Source: Stappia sp. WLB 29
Lineage (GTDB): Bacteria; Pseudomonadota; Alphaproteobacteria; Rhizobiales; Stappiaceae
Assembly: GCF_023507705.1 (NCBI RefSeq)
Contig: NZ_JALBGD010000001.1
Coordinates: forward strand, 62,001 to 126,000
DNA length: 64,000 nt
Reading direction: 5' to 3'
A model generated the notes under the pieces. The model had not been told where the DNA came from and did no database searches. It saw only the letters and a list, made by a program, of their open reading frames with translations. Of this stretch, positions 27,428-35,541 are shown one piece after another (position 1 is the stretch's first letter; every line of letters begins with the position of its first letter). Position numbers and translations under genes: made by a program.

Positions 27428-27797
27428 TTGCTGGCGAATCGCGACGCGACTGATGGCGGAAGTTCTTGGCGAGAACGCTCGCGAACGGACGTTTGACTGT
27501 TCGGCAACGTGTTTTCGAAACATGACTATTCAAGTTAACTTTTACTTCAAGGCAAAATGCCTCCCTCGATCGATAATTTTTGTCGCATGTCCAACTGGGA
27601 TCAGTACGATTTTTGTGCGACGCACAATCAATGAGCGAAGCTTGAGTATGTATTATGTGTAATTTTGTGTCGTTATGTACAAGGAAATTCACATAACTGC
27701 ACGATATGCATGATTAAGTCGTGCGCAGCGCAATACCGAAAGCGTTTGCTTGCACCCGTTCAAAATGACAATCTGCAAGACGAGGGAGATTGACTGG
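27428..27797 (+). promoter_or_regulatory. AT-rich control region of the FDH operon with three dyads
   Basis: This 370-base gap is much richer in A and T than its surroundings and precedes the first gene of the FDH operon. It contains three inverted repeats: TTGTGCG-A-CGCACAA at 27613-27627, GTTATGT-N12-ACATAAC at 27672-27697, and GCACGA-N14-TCGTGC at 27699-27724. The first has a T-N11-A core like LysR-type sites. No regulator gene is adjacent, so the binding proteins are unknown. I see no clean sigma-54 or Fnr consensus. Confidence 0.5.
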
Positions 27798-28469
27798 ATG
27801 ATCAACAAGCCGGATTTCGGTGCCGCCGTTGCGGATTCCGAAACGACGGAGGCGCATGTGGTAGAGAAGCTGGCTGTCGCCCCCGAAGACGGGGAGCGGG
27901 CCATTCTCTACGGCATTCTGGCAAGCGGGCTCGAGCGGGCCGCAGATCGCGGTTGGCTGGCCGCTGTCGCGGCGCTGCCGCGCCTCGACGGCGAAATCGG
28001 TGGTCCGCTGGCCGAGCTCTCCCGTCTCGCTGCTGCTGTCGATCCCGAGGCGCTCCGGCGCGAATATCACGACTTGTTCATCGGCGTCGGGCGGGGCGAA
28101 CTCGTCCCTTACGCTTCGTACTATCTGACCGGTTTTCTGAACGAGAAGCCGCTGGCTATGCTGCGTCAGGACATGCGTAGGCTCGGTATCGAGCGCGATC
28201 CCGACATTCACGAGCCGGAGGACCACATCGCGGCGGTTTGCGCGATGATGGCCGGGCTGATCGACGGCAGCTTCGGCGAGGGGGGCGAGGACGAGGCTTC
28301 CGCCTTCTTCCGTGCTCACCTAGCCGTTTGGGCGCCTTATTTCTTCAAGGATCTGGCTGCGTCCACGACGGGCGAGTTGTATCCGGCGCTGGGGCGTCTG
28401 GGGCAGGCATTCCTTGCGGTCGAGGTCGAGGCGGATAGGCTTTTTGCGGAGCACCGCAAGACGGGTTGA
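27798..28469 (+). CDS. TorD/DmsD-family chaperone for the FDH catalytic subunit
   Basis: 223 residues, all-helical. The family pattern is visible: EALRREYHDLFIGVGRGELVPYASYYLTGFL around residue 90 (the Y/F-x-x-L-F and P-x-x-S/Y-x-Y segments), and the later EPEDHIAAVCAMMAGLI (E-P-x-D-H). Such chaperones bind the Tat signal of molybdoenzymes and hold export until the cofactor is inserted. Start ATG 27798 with GAGGGAG nine bases before it. First gene of the operon; next comes the small Tat protein. Confidence 0.88.
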   Translation: MINKPDFGAAVADSETTEAHVVEKLAVAPEDGERAILYGILASGLERAADRGWLAAVAALPRLDGEIGGPLAELSRLAAAVDPEALRREYHDLFIGVGRGELVPYASYYLTGFLNEKPLAMLRQDMRRLGIERDPDIHEPEDHIAAVCAMMAGLIDGSFGEGGEDEASAFFRAHLAVWAPYFFKDLAASTTGELYPALGRLGQAFLAVEVEADRLFAEHRKTG

Positions 28470-28555
28470 GTATCTGGCCCGGCAACGACCGGGCAAAAGG
28501 CGGGCAGCCGGCAAAGCAGCTGTCCAGGGCAATGGCGATGGAACGAGAGGGTGTC

Positions 28556-28747
28556 ATGAGACGCAAGGACACAGCGATTGAGGCAGATCGTCGGAGTTTC
28601 CTGAAGCTTGCAGGGCTCGGTGCCGTAGCGGGTACCGCGACGCTCGTGACCGGCGAAGCCGAAGCGGTCGAGGCCGACAAGGCGGCAGGCAGCGGTTATC
28701 GCGAGACCGAGCATGTGAAGACCTTCTACGACACGGCCCGGTTCTGA
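28556..28747 (+). CDS. Small twin-arginine protein of FDH operons (TIGR02811-like)
   Basis: 63 residues. A Tat motif DRRSFLKLAGLGAVAG is followed by a hydrophobic stretch and an A-E-A-type cleavage region, leaving about 25 residues ending in TEHVKTFYDTARF. This matches the 'formate dehydrogenase region Tat target' family as I remember it. Its function is unknown. GAGAGGG precedes ATG 28556. It is always found between a TorD-like chaperone and the catalytic subunit, as here, so it may be an extra exported subunit or an export helper. Confidence 0.85.
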   Translation: MRRKDTAIEADRRSFLKLAGLGAVAGTATLVTGEAEAVEADKAAGSGYRETEHVKTFYDTARF

Positions 28748-28867
28748 CCTCCGAGGCCGCCTGACTGTCTTAAGTCGAAATTCAGTGCCCCGAGCCGTAG
28801 GCAAAAAAGGGGCATGCGCAGAATGAACCGTCACGAAACGGACCTGCGCAATCGAGGGAGAAACGTG

Positions 28868-31849
28868 ATGCTGAGGAAGAAGACGAGCGGGACTGCGCGT
28901 CGTTCCAGCCTGGCTTCCGCGATCGAGGCGATCGGCGCCAGCGCGATGGATCGCCGTACGTTCCTGCGCAGGTCGGGCCTTGCTGCGGGTGGGCTCGCCG
29001 CAGCCGGGGCGCTCGCCGGCGGCATGGTGCGCAAGGCCGAGGCGGCCGGGCCGACCAACGCCAAGGTCGAGATCAAGAAGTCCGTCTGCACCCACTGCTC
29101 GGTCGGCTGTACCGTGCTGGCGGAAGTCCAGGACGGCGTGTGGACCGGCCAGGAGCCGGGCTTCGACAGCCCGTTCAATCTCGGCTCGCACTGCGCCAAG
29201 GGCGCTTCGGTACGTGAGCACGCCCATGGTGAGCGCCGCCTGAAGTACCCGACCAAGCTGGTCGGCGGAAAGTGGGAGCGCATTTCCTGGGATCAGGCGA
29301 TCAACGAGATCGGCGACCAGATGCTGAAGATCCGCGACGAGAGCGGTCCGGATAGCGTCTACTGGCTCGGCTCGGCCAAGCACAGCAACGAGCAGGCCTA
29401 CCTGGTTCGTAAGTTCGCCGCCTTCTGGGGCACGAACAACGTCGACCACCAGGCGCGTATCTGTCACTCCACCACGGTCGCAGGTGTCGCGAACACCTGG
29501 GGCTACGGTGCGATGACGAACTCGTACAACGACATCCACAATTCCAAGGCGATCTTCATCATCGGCGGCAATCCCGCCGAGGCGCACCCGGTCTCCCTGC
29601 TTCATGTGCTGAAGGCGAAGGAAGAGAACGCGGCGCCGCTGATCGTCTGCGATCCGCGCTTCACCCGCACTGCGGCGCATGCATCGGAATATGTCCGTTT
29701 CCGTCCGGGCTCCGACGTCGCACTGGTCTGGGGCATCCTCTGGCACATCTTCGAGAACGGTTGGGAGGACAAGGAGTTCCTGCGCCAGCGCGTCTGGGGG
29801 ATGGATCAGGTCAAGGCCGAGGTGGCCAAGTGGACGCCGGAAGAGACCGAGCGCGTCACAGGCGTGCCGGGGTCGCAGCTGAAGCGCGTCGCCCGTACCC
29901 TGGCGAACAACCGTCCCGGCACCGTAATCTGGTGCATGGGCGGCACCCAGCACACCAACGGCAACAATAACACCCGTGCCTATTGCGCCCTGCAGCTTGC
30001 GCTCGGCAACATGGGCAAGGCCGGCGGCGGCACCAACATCTTCCGCGGCCATGACAACGTGCAGGGCGCGACGGACCTGGGCGTGCTTGCCGACACGCTG
30101 CCGGGCTATTATGGCCTGGCAGAAGGCTCCTGGCGCCACTGGGCGCGCGTGTGGGGCGTTTCCTACGACAGCCTTGCCGAACGCTTCGCCACGATGAAGG
30201 GCGCAGACGGCAAGGACAAGCCGATGATGTTCGAGAACGGCATCACGGTGTCGCGCTGGATCGACGGCGTATTGGAAGACAAGGCGAACCTCCTTCAGCC
30301 GGACAACACCCGCGCGATGGTGTTCTGGGGCCACGCTCCGAACTCGCAGACCCGTCTGCCCGACATGAAGCGTGCGATGGAGAAGCTCGATCTCTTGGTC
30401 ATCATCGATCCGTTCCCGACCATGTCGGCGGTGATGCATGACCGCAAGGACGGCGTCTACCTGCTGCCGGCGACCACTCAGTTCGAGACCTACGGCTCGG
30501 TGACGGCATCGAACCGCTCGCTGCAGTGGCGCGAGAAGGTCATTGATCCGCTGTTCGAGTCCAAGACCGACCACACCATCGCGTATCTCTTCGCGAAGAA
30601 GTTCGGTTTTGCCGAGGACATGTTCAAGAATATCGAGGTGAACGGCGAGGAGCCGCTCATCGAGGACGTGACCCGCGAGTTCAATCGCGGCATGTGGACC
30701 ATCGGCTATACCGGCCAGTCGCCGGAGCGGATGAAGCTGCACATGGAGAACCAGCACACGTTCGACCGCACGACCCTGCGCGCCAATGGCGGCCCGGCAG
30801 ATGGCGACTTCTATGGCTTGCCTTGGCCGTGCTGGGGGACTGCCGAAATGAAGCACCCCGGCTCTGCGGTGCTCTACGACACGTCGCTGCCGGTCGCCGA
30901 GGGCGGCATGGGCTTCCGCGCCCGTTTCGGCGTGGAGAAGGACGGCGACAACCTGCTGGCCGAAGGCTCCTGGCCGGTCGGCTCGGAAATCGAGGACGGT
31001 TATCCCGAGTTCACGATGGCCATGCTGATCAAGCTGGGCTGGGACAAGGATCTGACGCCGTACGAGCGGCGGATGATCGAGTGGGCGGCCGGCATGATCG
31101 ATGCCATGCCCTCTGCGGAAGAGGTCGGCGAGACCTCGCAGACCGGCGATATCCCGTCGGACTACAACGACCGGGTCGGCGGCGTGAACTGGAAGACCGA
31201 CCTGTCCGGCGGCATCCAGCGCGTTGCGATCAAGCATGGCTGCGCGCCCTACGGCAATGCCAAGGCCCGCGTCGTCGTGTGGACGTTCCCGGATCCGGTG
31301 CCGCTGCACCGCGAGCCGCTCTACACCAGCCGTCGCGATCTGCTCGACAAGTATGCGACCTATGAGGACAAGACCTTCTGGCGCGTCCCCACCCGCTACA
31401 AGTCGATCCAGGAGAACGACTATTCCAAGGACTTCCCGATCATCCTGACTTCGGGCCGTCTGGTGGAATACGAGGGCGGCGGCGACGAGACCCGCTCCAA
31501 CCCGTGGCTGGCCGAGCTGCAGCAGGACATGTTCATCGAGATCAATCCGCGCGATGCCAACAATCTCGGTATTCGCGACAGGGAAATGGTCTGGGTGCAC
31601 GGTCCGGAAGGCGGCAAGGTCAAGGTGATGGCCATGGTGACCGAACGCGTCGGCGTGGGCGTTGCCTTCATGCCGTTCCACTTCGGCGGCCATTTCCAGG
31701 GCGAGGACCAGAGGCACAAGTATCCGACCGGTTCGGATCCCTATGTGCTCGGCGAGGCGACCAACACGGCCCAGACCTACGGCTATGACAGCGTCACCCA
31801 GATGCAAGAAACCAAGGCCACGCTCTGCCGCATCGAGCGCGTGGCGTAA
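28868..31849 (+). CDS. Periplasmic formate dehydrogenase, catalytic alpha subunit (Mo, Cys-type)
   Basis: 993 residues. It oxidises formate to CO2 at a bis-MGD molybdenum site. A Tat signal is near residue 28 (DRRTFLRRSGL, cleavage ~residue 60). The proximal [4Fe-4S] cluster is bound by Cys74, Cys77, Cys81 and Cys109, with Lys111 for electron transfer. The metal ligand is Cys199 in DHQARICHSTTVAG (codon TGT); E. coli FdnG has selenocysteine here, so this is the Cys form. His200 completes the active site. The C-terminal MGD-binding domain starts near residue 850 (PIILTSGRLVEYEGGG). GGGAG precedes ATG 28868. The beta subunit follows in 12 bases. Confidence 0.95.
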   Translation: MLRKKTSGTARRSSLASAIEAIGASAMDRRTFLRRSGLAAGGLAAAGALAGGMVRKAEAAGPTNAKVEIKKSVCTHCSVGCTVLAEVQDGVWTGQEPGFDSPFNLGSHCAKGASVREHAHGERRLKYPTKLVGGKWERISWDQAINEIGDQMLKIRDESGPDSVYWLGSAKHSNEQAYLVRKFAAFWGTNNVDHQARICHSTTVAGVANTWGYGAMTNSYNDIHNSKAIFIIGGNPAEAHPVSLLHVLKAKEENAAPLIVCDPRFTRTAAHASEYVRFRPGSDVALVWGILWHIFENGWEDKEFLRQRVWGMDQVKAEVAKWTPEETERVTGVPGSQLKRVARTLANNRPGTVIWCMGGTQHTNGNNNTRAYCALQLALGNMGKAGGGTNIFRGHDNVQGATDLGVLADTLPGYYGLAEGSWRHWARVWGVSYDSLAERFATMKGADGKDKPMMFENGITVSRWIDGVLEDKANLLQPDNTRAMVFWGHAPNSQTRLPDMKRAMEKLDLLVIIDPFPTMSAVMHDRKDGVYLLPATTQFETYGSVTASNRSLQWREKVIDPLFESKTDHTIAYLFAKKFGFAEDMFKNIEVNGEEPLIEDVTREFNRGMWTIGYTGQSPERMKLHMENQHTFDRTTLRANGGPADGDFYGLPWPCWGTAEMKHPGSAVLYDTSLPVAEGGMGFRARFGVEKDGDNLLAEGSWPVGSEIEDGYPEFTMAMLIKLGWDKDLTPYERRMIEWAAGMIDAMPSAEEVGETSQTGDIPSDYNDRVGGVNWKTDLSGGIQRVAIKHGCAPYGNAKARVVVWTFPDPVPLHREPLYTSRRDLLDKYATYEDKTFWRVPTRYKSIQENDYSKDFPIILTSGRLVEYEGGGDETRSNPWLAELQQDMFIEINPRDANNLGIRDREMVWVHGPEGGKVKVMAMVTERVGVGVAFMPFHFGGHFQGEDQRHKYPTGSDPYVLGEATNTAQTYGYDSVTQMQETKATLCRIERVA

Positions 31850-31861
31850 GGGGGAAAAACC

Positions 31862-32461
31862 ATGGCACGGATGAAATTCCTCTGTGACGCCGAACGCTGC
31901 ATCGAGTGCAATGCCTGCGTCACTGCCTGCAAGAACGAGCACGAGGTGCCGTGGGGCATCAATCGTCGCCGCGTGGTGACCATTCAGGACGGCAAGCCGG
32001 GCGAGCGCTCGATTTCCGTCGCCTGCATGCACTGCTCCGACGCGCCCTGCATGGCGGTGTGCCCGGTCGACTGCTTCTATCAGACCGACGAGGGTGTGGT
32101 CCTTCACTCCAAGGACCTGTGTATCGGTTGCGGCTATTGCTTCTATGCGTGCCCCTTCGGCGCGCCGCAGTATCCGCAGGCGGGCAACTTCGGTTCGCGC
32201 GGCAAGATGGACAAATGCACCTTCTGCGCCGGCGGCCCCGAGGCGGACAACTCCTCGGCAGAATATGCCAAGTACGGCCGCAACCGTCTTGCCGAGGGCA
32301 AGCTCCCGCTCTGTGCGGAGATGTGCTCGACCAAGGCTCTGCTGGCTGGCGACGGCGACGTGGTCTCGTCGATCTATCGCGAGCGCGTCGTGGCCCGCGG
32401 CTTCGGCTCTGGCGCGTGGGGATGGGGGACCGCCTACGAGCAGAAAGCCGGCAGCTTCTGA
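31862..32461 (+). CDS. Formate dehydrogenase beta subunit, four-cluster ferredoxin
   Basis: 199 residues, binding four [4Fe-4S] clusters that carry electrons from the alpha to the gamma subunit. Cys groups are CIECNACVTACKNEH, CMHCSDAPCMAVCPVDCFY, CIGCGYCFYACPFGAPQY and CTFC...CAEMC. Typical DmsB/FdhB fold, with an insertion between the last groups. It has no C-terminal membrane anchor (E. coli FdnH has one), so contact with the membrane must be through the cytochrome b subunit. It has no signal peptide and would be co-exported with alpha. Confidence 0.95.
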   Translation: MARMKFLCDAERCIECNACVTACKNEHEVPWGINRRRVVTIQDGKPGERSISVACMHCSDAPCMAVCPVDCFYQTDEGVVLHSKDLCIGCGYCFYACPFGAPQYPQAGNFGSRGKMDKCTFCAGGPEADNSSAEYAKYGRNRLAEGKLPLCAEMCSTKALLAGDGDVVSSIYRERVVARGFGSGAWGWGTAYEQKAGSF

Positions 32462-32488
32462 TCGGTCGCTCCAGCCGTTGAAAATGAC

Positions 32489-32511
32489 AGGGGCGGCCTG
32501 CGGCCGCCTCT
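32489..32511 (+). promoter_or_regulatory. Intercistronic hairpin after the FDH beta gene
   Basis: 10-pair stem AGGGGCGGCC/GGCCGCCTCT with one G-T pair and a 3-base loop, in the 102-base gap after the beta gene. It has no U-tract and lies inside the operon, so message stabilisation or partial attenuation is more likely than full termination. Confidence 0.5.
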
Positions 32512-32563
32512 GTTGCGTCGGCGAGGCATTGCACCGCCGCAATCCGATCGAGGAGAGAGTAAC

Positions 32564-32761
32564 GTGAAATCGGGATCCGCCACCTGGGGCATGTTGATCG
32601 TCGCGGGAGCGCTGCTGGCGCTGGTTCCGGGCTGCCGGGACGACGAGCAGAATCGCCCGCTGCATCTGGAGAAGGGCGTCTATCAGGGCGCGGAAGATGC
32701 CCCACTGACGGCGGAGGAGCGTCGTGCTCTGCAGGAGCGCGGCAACCGGCAGCGCTTTTAG
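32564..32761 (+). CDS. Small lipoprotein of the FDH operon
   Basis: 65 residues. A signal peptide ends in the lipobox LVPGC (Cys ~residue 25); the mature part is only about 40 residues, acidic then basic, ending RRALQERGNRQRF. GTG 32564 is the start, with GGAGAGAG seven bases before it. I know no characterised homolog. Placement between the beta and cytochrome b subunits suggests a structural or assembly role in the periplasmic complex. Confidence 0.75.
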   Translation: MKSGSATWGMLIVAGALLALVPGCRDDEQNRPLHLEKGVYQGAEDAPLTAEERRALQERGNRQRF

Positions 32762-32817
32762 AAACTCGACAAAAGCCTGAAGATCAAGCCTGTGGACGGA
32801 ACAGGGGAGGGACTAGG

Positions 32818-33978
32818 ATGAACGACACGGGAACCGCGCGCCCCGCACATATCTCGGATGGCCCTGTCCGGCGGCTTCGCATCGCTCTCTTGGCGGTTTT
32901 CGCCGCGCTGTTCCTTGCGATTGCGGTGCAGGATCCGGCTCTTGCGCAGCAACCGGTAGACAACGATCCGGCAGCGGCATCGCCCGTACAGGGACGGGTT
33001 CCCGGCAACACGCTGGGAACGGATTCCGATACCGAAATGTGGCGTGCCGTGCGCCAGGGCGTCGCCGGACAGGTTTCCATCCCGGACCAGAACGCTGCGA
33101 CCCTCGTCCAGTCGGAGGGGGAGCTTTGGCGCTCGATCCGCAATGGCCCGCTTGCGCTCTACGCCAGTTGGGCGATGCTGGCCATGGTGGTGGTGCTGAG
33201 CCTGTTCTTCGCGATCCGCGGCCGGATCCGTATTGAGCACGGCCGGTCCGGCCTGACCATCACGCGCTTCGCCGCCTTCGAACGTTTCGGCCACTGGCTG
33301 CTCGCCTCGTCATTCATCATCCTGGCGTTGACAGGCCTCAATGTGATGTACGGCCGATACGTTTTGCTGCCGCTGATCGGCCCGGAAGCCTTCGGCGCGC
33401 TCACGATCTTCGGCAAGTACCTGCACAATTATCTCGCCTTCGCCTTCATGGCGGGCCTCGTCATCATCTTCGTGATGTGGGTCAGCCACAACCTGCCGCA
33501 CAAGGCCGATATCAAGTGGGTGCTTCAGGGCGGCGGCATCTTCTCGCGCAAGCTCCACCCGCCGGCGAAGAAGTTCAACGCCGGGCAGAAGGTCATCTTC
33601 TGGCTGACGATCCTCGGCGGCCTCTCGATCTCTCTGTCCGGCTGGACGCTGCTCTTCCCGTACACAACGCACTTCTTCTCCGGCACGTTCGAGCTGGTGA
33701 ACACCGTGTTCGGGACCGCGCTGCCGGTGCCTCTGTCCCCCCTGCAGGAGCAGCAGCTCGCCTCGCTCTGGCACGCGATCATGAGCGTGTTCCTGATCTG
33801 CGTGATCATCGCTCACATCTACATCGGCACCATCGGCATGGAAGGTGCGTTCGATGCGATGGGGTCCGGCGAGGTCGATCTCAACTGGGCGAAGGAGCAT
33901 CACTCGCTCTGGGTCGACGAGGTGATGGCTCGCGAGGCGGAGCACAAGGGAACGACAAAGACTCAGCCCGCAGAATAG
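32818..33978 (+). CDS. Formate dehydrogenase gamma subunit, cytochrome b556
   Basis: 386 residues. After a signal-like segment ending LAQQP, residues ~35-110 form a periplasmic extension; four core transmembrane helices follow from about residue 115. Heme-ligand His candidates lie in FERFGHWLLASS, GKYLHNYLAF, LASLWHAIMSVF and IIAHIYIGT. This subunit takes electrons from beta and reduces quinone. Compared with E. coli FdnI (217 residues) the N-terminal extension is long, as in the Wolinella/epsilon-type FdhC. ATG 32818 follows GGGAGGG. Confidence 0.92.
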   Translation: MNDTGTARPAHISDGPVRRLRIALLAVFAALFLAIAVQDPALAQQPVDNDPAAASPVQGRVPGNTLGTDSDTEMWRAVRQGVAGQVSIPDQNAATLVQSEGELWRSIRNGPLALYASWAMLAMVVVLSLFFAIRGRIRIEHGRSGLTITRFAAFERFGHWLLASSFIILALTGLNVMYGRYVLLPLIGPEAFGALTIFGKYLHNYLAFAFMAGLVIIFVMWVSHNLPHKADIKWVLQGGGIFSRKLHPPAKKFNAGQKVIFWLTILGGLSISLSGWTLLFPYTTHFFSGTFELVNTVFGTALPVPLSPLQEQQLASLWHAIMSVFLICVIIAHIYIGTIGMEGAFDAMGSGEVDLNWAKEHHSLWVDEVMAREAEHKGTTKTQPAE

Positions 33979-33991
33979 GCCGGAGCATGAC

Positions 33992-35380
33992 GTGTCGGCA
34001 GTGATCAACGCCTTCGTCGTCATTCTGGGGGTCATGCTGGCCGGCGGCCACGCGGTCGCCGCCGGCGATGAGTCTGCGCAGGTCTGGCCGGAGCGGCTGC
34101 ACGGTCATGGCGGTCCGGTTCGCTCGGTCGCGCTCGATGCGGACGACAAGCACGGCCTTACGACATCTTTCGACTACTCGGTCATCCTCTGGAGGTTCGA
34201 GGCTGGCAAGGGGCAGGTCGTTCATCGCATGATAGGCCATGAGGCTGCGGCAAACGATGCCGCCTTCGCCGGAGCGCAGCGCGCCGTGTCGGTCGGCGAT
34301 GATGGCGCCGTCATCCTGTGGAACCTGTCCGACGGCGCGGTGCTCGACCGTGTCGATACCGGCGACGACAAGATGCTGGCGGTCTCCGTCAGTGCCGACG
34401 GGCAGTTTGCCGTGACGGCCTCCTGGGATCGTACCGCCAGGATCTTCGCGCTGGAGGGCGACAGGCTGTCCGAGCGCGCGGTGCTGGACGGGCATCGCGG
34501 CAACGTCAATGCCGTCGCCTTTTCCCGGGACGGCAGCCGCGTGTTCACCGCCTCCTATGATGGTACCATCCGGGTGTTTGAACGCGAAAGTGGAGAGATG
34601 CTGCGGGAGGTCCACTCGCACGGCTGGGGCGTCAACGTGATGCGCCTGCTTCCGGGCGAGACACATCTGGCCTTCGGTGCGACGGATGGTGCGGTTGCCG
34701 TGATCGACATCGCGCAAGGCGCGGTATTCAAGCAGCTTGCCAGCCACGAACGGCCGGTTCTGTCTCTGGCGCTTTCGCACGACGGGAGCCGGCTTGCCAG
34801 CGGCGGCGGCGATGGGCGCATCCGTGTCTACGACACCGGCGAGTGGGAGCTGCTGGAAGAGTTCGAGAACCCCTATGGCCCGGTCTGGGGGCTTGCCCTG
34901 TCGTCCGGTGGCGCGATCGCGCTCTATGCCGGACTGGATGATCACGTGAACATCTGGCAGGTGGCGCCGCGCGAGCCGTTCGAGCCGGTGGAAAGCCAGT
35001 TTCCGCGCCGGTTCCAGGTCTCGGCGGAGGACGATCTCGGACGCCGGCAGTTCGCGCGCAAGTGTTCCGTCTGCCACACGCTTACACCCGATGGCGGCAA
35101 TCGCGCCGGCCCGACGCTTTATGGCGTATTCGGACGGCGCGTCGGCACCTTGCCCGGTTATCCCTACTCCGAGGCGCTGAAGCGTCTCGACTTTCTGTGG
35201 GACGAGCAGACAATCTCCGATCTCTTCGACCACGGTCCCGACGTGGTGACGCCCGGCTCCAAGATGCCGATCCAACGTCTGCGGAGCGACGAGGAGCGTG
35301 ATGCCCTGGTGGCCTATCTGAAACGTGCGACCGCGCCCGAAGGGAGCGGGGCGGACAGCCAAGGAGAACAGAAGCAATGA
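33992..35380 (+). CDS. Exported WD40 beta-propeller fused to cytochrome c
   Basis: 462 residues. A signal peptide (residues 1-24) precedes about seven WD40-like repeats (residues ~35-325), with recurring LDGHRGNVNAVAFSRDGSRV and SLALSHDGSRLASGGGDGRI patterns. A class I cytochrome c domain ends the protein: heme motif C358-S-V-C361-H362 and axial Met425 in GSKMP. Location directly after the gamma subunit, 13 bases apart, suggests a periplasmic electron acceptor or docking protein for the dehydrogenase. Start GTG 33992. The stop overlaps the next start by four bases. Confidence 0.85.
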   Translation: MSAVINAFVVILGVMLAGGHAVAAGDESAQVWPERLHGHGGPVRSVALDADDKHGLTTSFDYSVILWRFEAGKGQVVHRMIGHEAAANDAAFAGAQRAVSVGDDGAVILWNLSDGAVLDRVDTGDDKMLAVSVSADGQFAVTASWDRTARIFALEGDRLSERAVLDGHRGNVNAVAFSRDGSRVFTASYDGTIRVFERESGEMLREVHSHGWGVNVMRLLPGETHLAFGATDGAVAVIDIAQGAVFKQLASHERPVLSLALSHDGSRLASGGGDGRIRVYDTGEWELLEEFENPYGPVWGLALSSGGAIALYAGLDDHVNIWQVAPREPFEPVESQFPRRFQVSAEDDLGRRQFARKCSVCHTLTPDGGNRAGPTLYGVFGRRVGTLPGYPYSEALKRLDFLWDEQTISDLFDHGPDVVTPGSKMPIQRLRSDEERDALVAYLKRATAPEGSGADSQGEQKQ

Positions 35381-35541
35381 AGGCGTTCCTGAGCGCAATC
35401 CTGGCGCTCGCGGTGATCGGGACCGGGGCCTGGGCCTATCTGACCCGCGAGCTCGATTATTCGTCGGCCTCGGTCTATTCGTCCCACAATCCGGGTGCGG
35501 TCCGGCTGTCTCCCGATTCCGGCAAGCGACCGGGCGAATGA
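35377..35541 (+). CDS. 54-aa single-pass membrane peptide in the FDH operon
   Basis: Coupled at both ends: ATG 35377 overlaps the stop of the WD40-cytochrome c gene (ATGA), and its own stop TGA overlaps the ATG of the protease gene. The N-terminal ~20 residues are hydrophobic (FLSAILALAVIGTGAWAY), an anchor or signal, followed by a short Ser/Tyr-rich tail. AAGGAG lies six bases upstream. No family recognised. Overlaps on both sides make it very likely to be a real gene. Confidence 0.7.
   Translation: MKAFLSAILALAVIGTGAWAYLTRELDYSSASVYSSHNPGAVRLSPDSGKRPGE

Noticed and set aside
29462-29464. Selenocysteine at the FDH active site
   Set aside because: The codon is TGT, an ordinary Cys, and no SECIS-like stem follows. 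The enzyme is the Cys form.
28337-32665. A 1442-codon open frame on the minus strand across the FDH genes
   Set aside because: It is the mirror of the alpha and beta subunit genes, whose motifs are intact on the plus strand. Its protein has no recognisable domain and a composition typical of antisense frames in GC-rich coding DNA.
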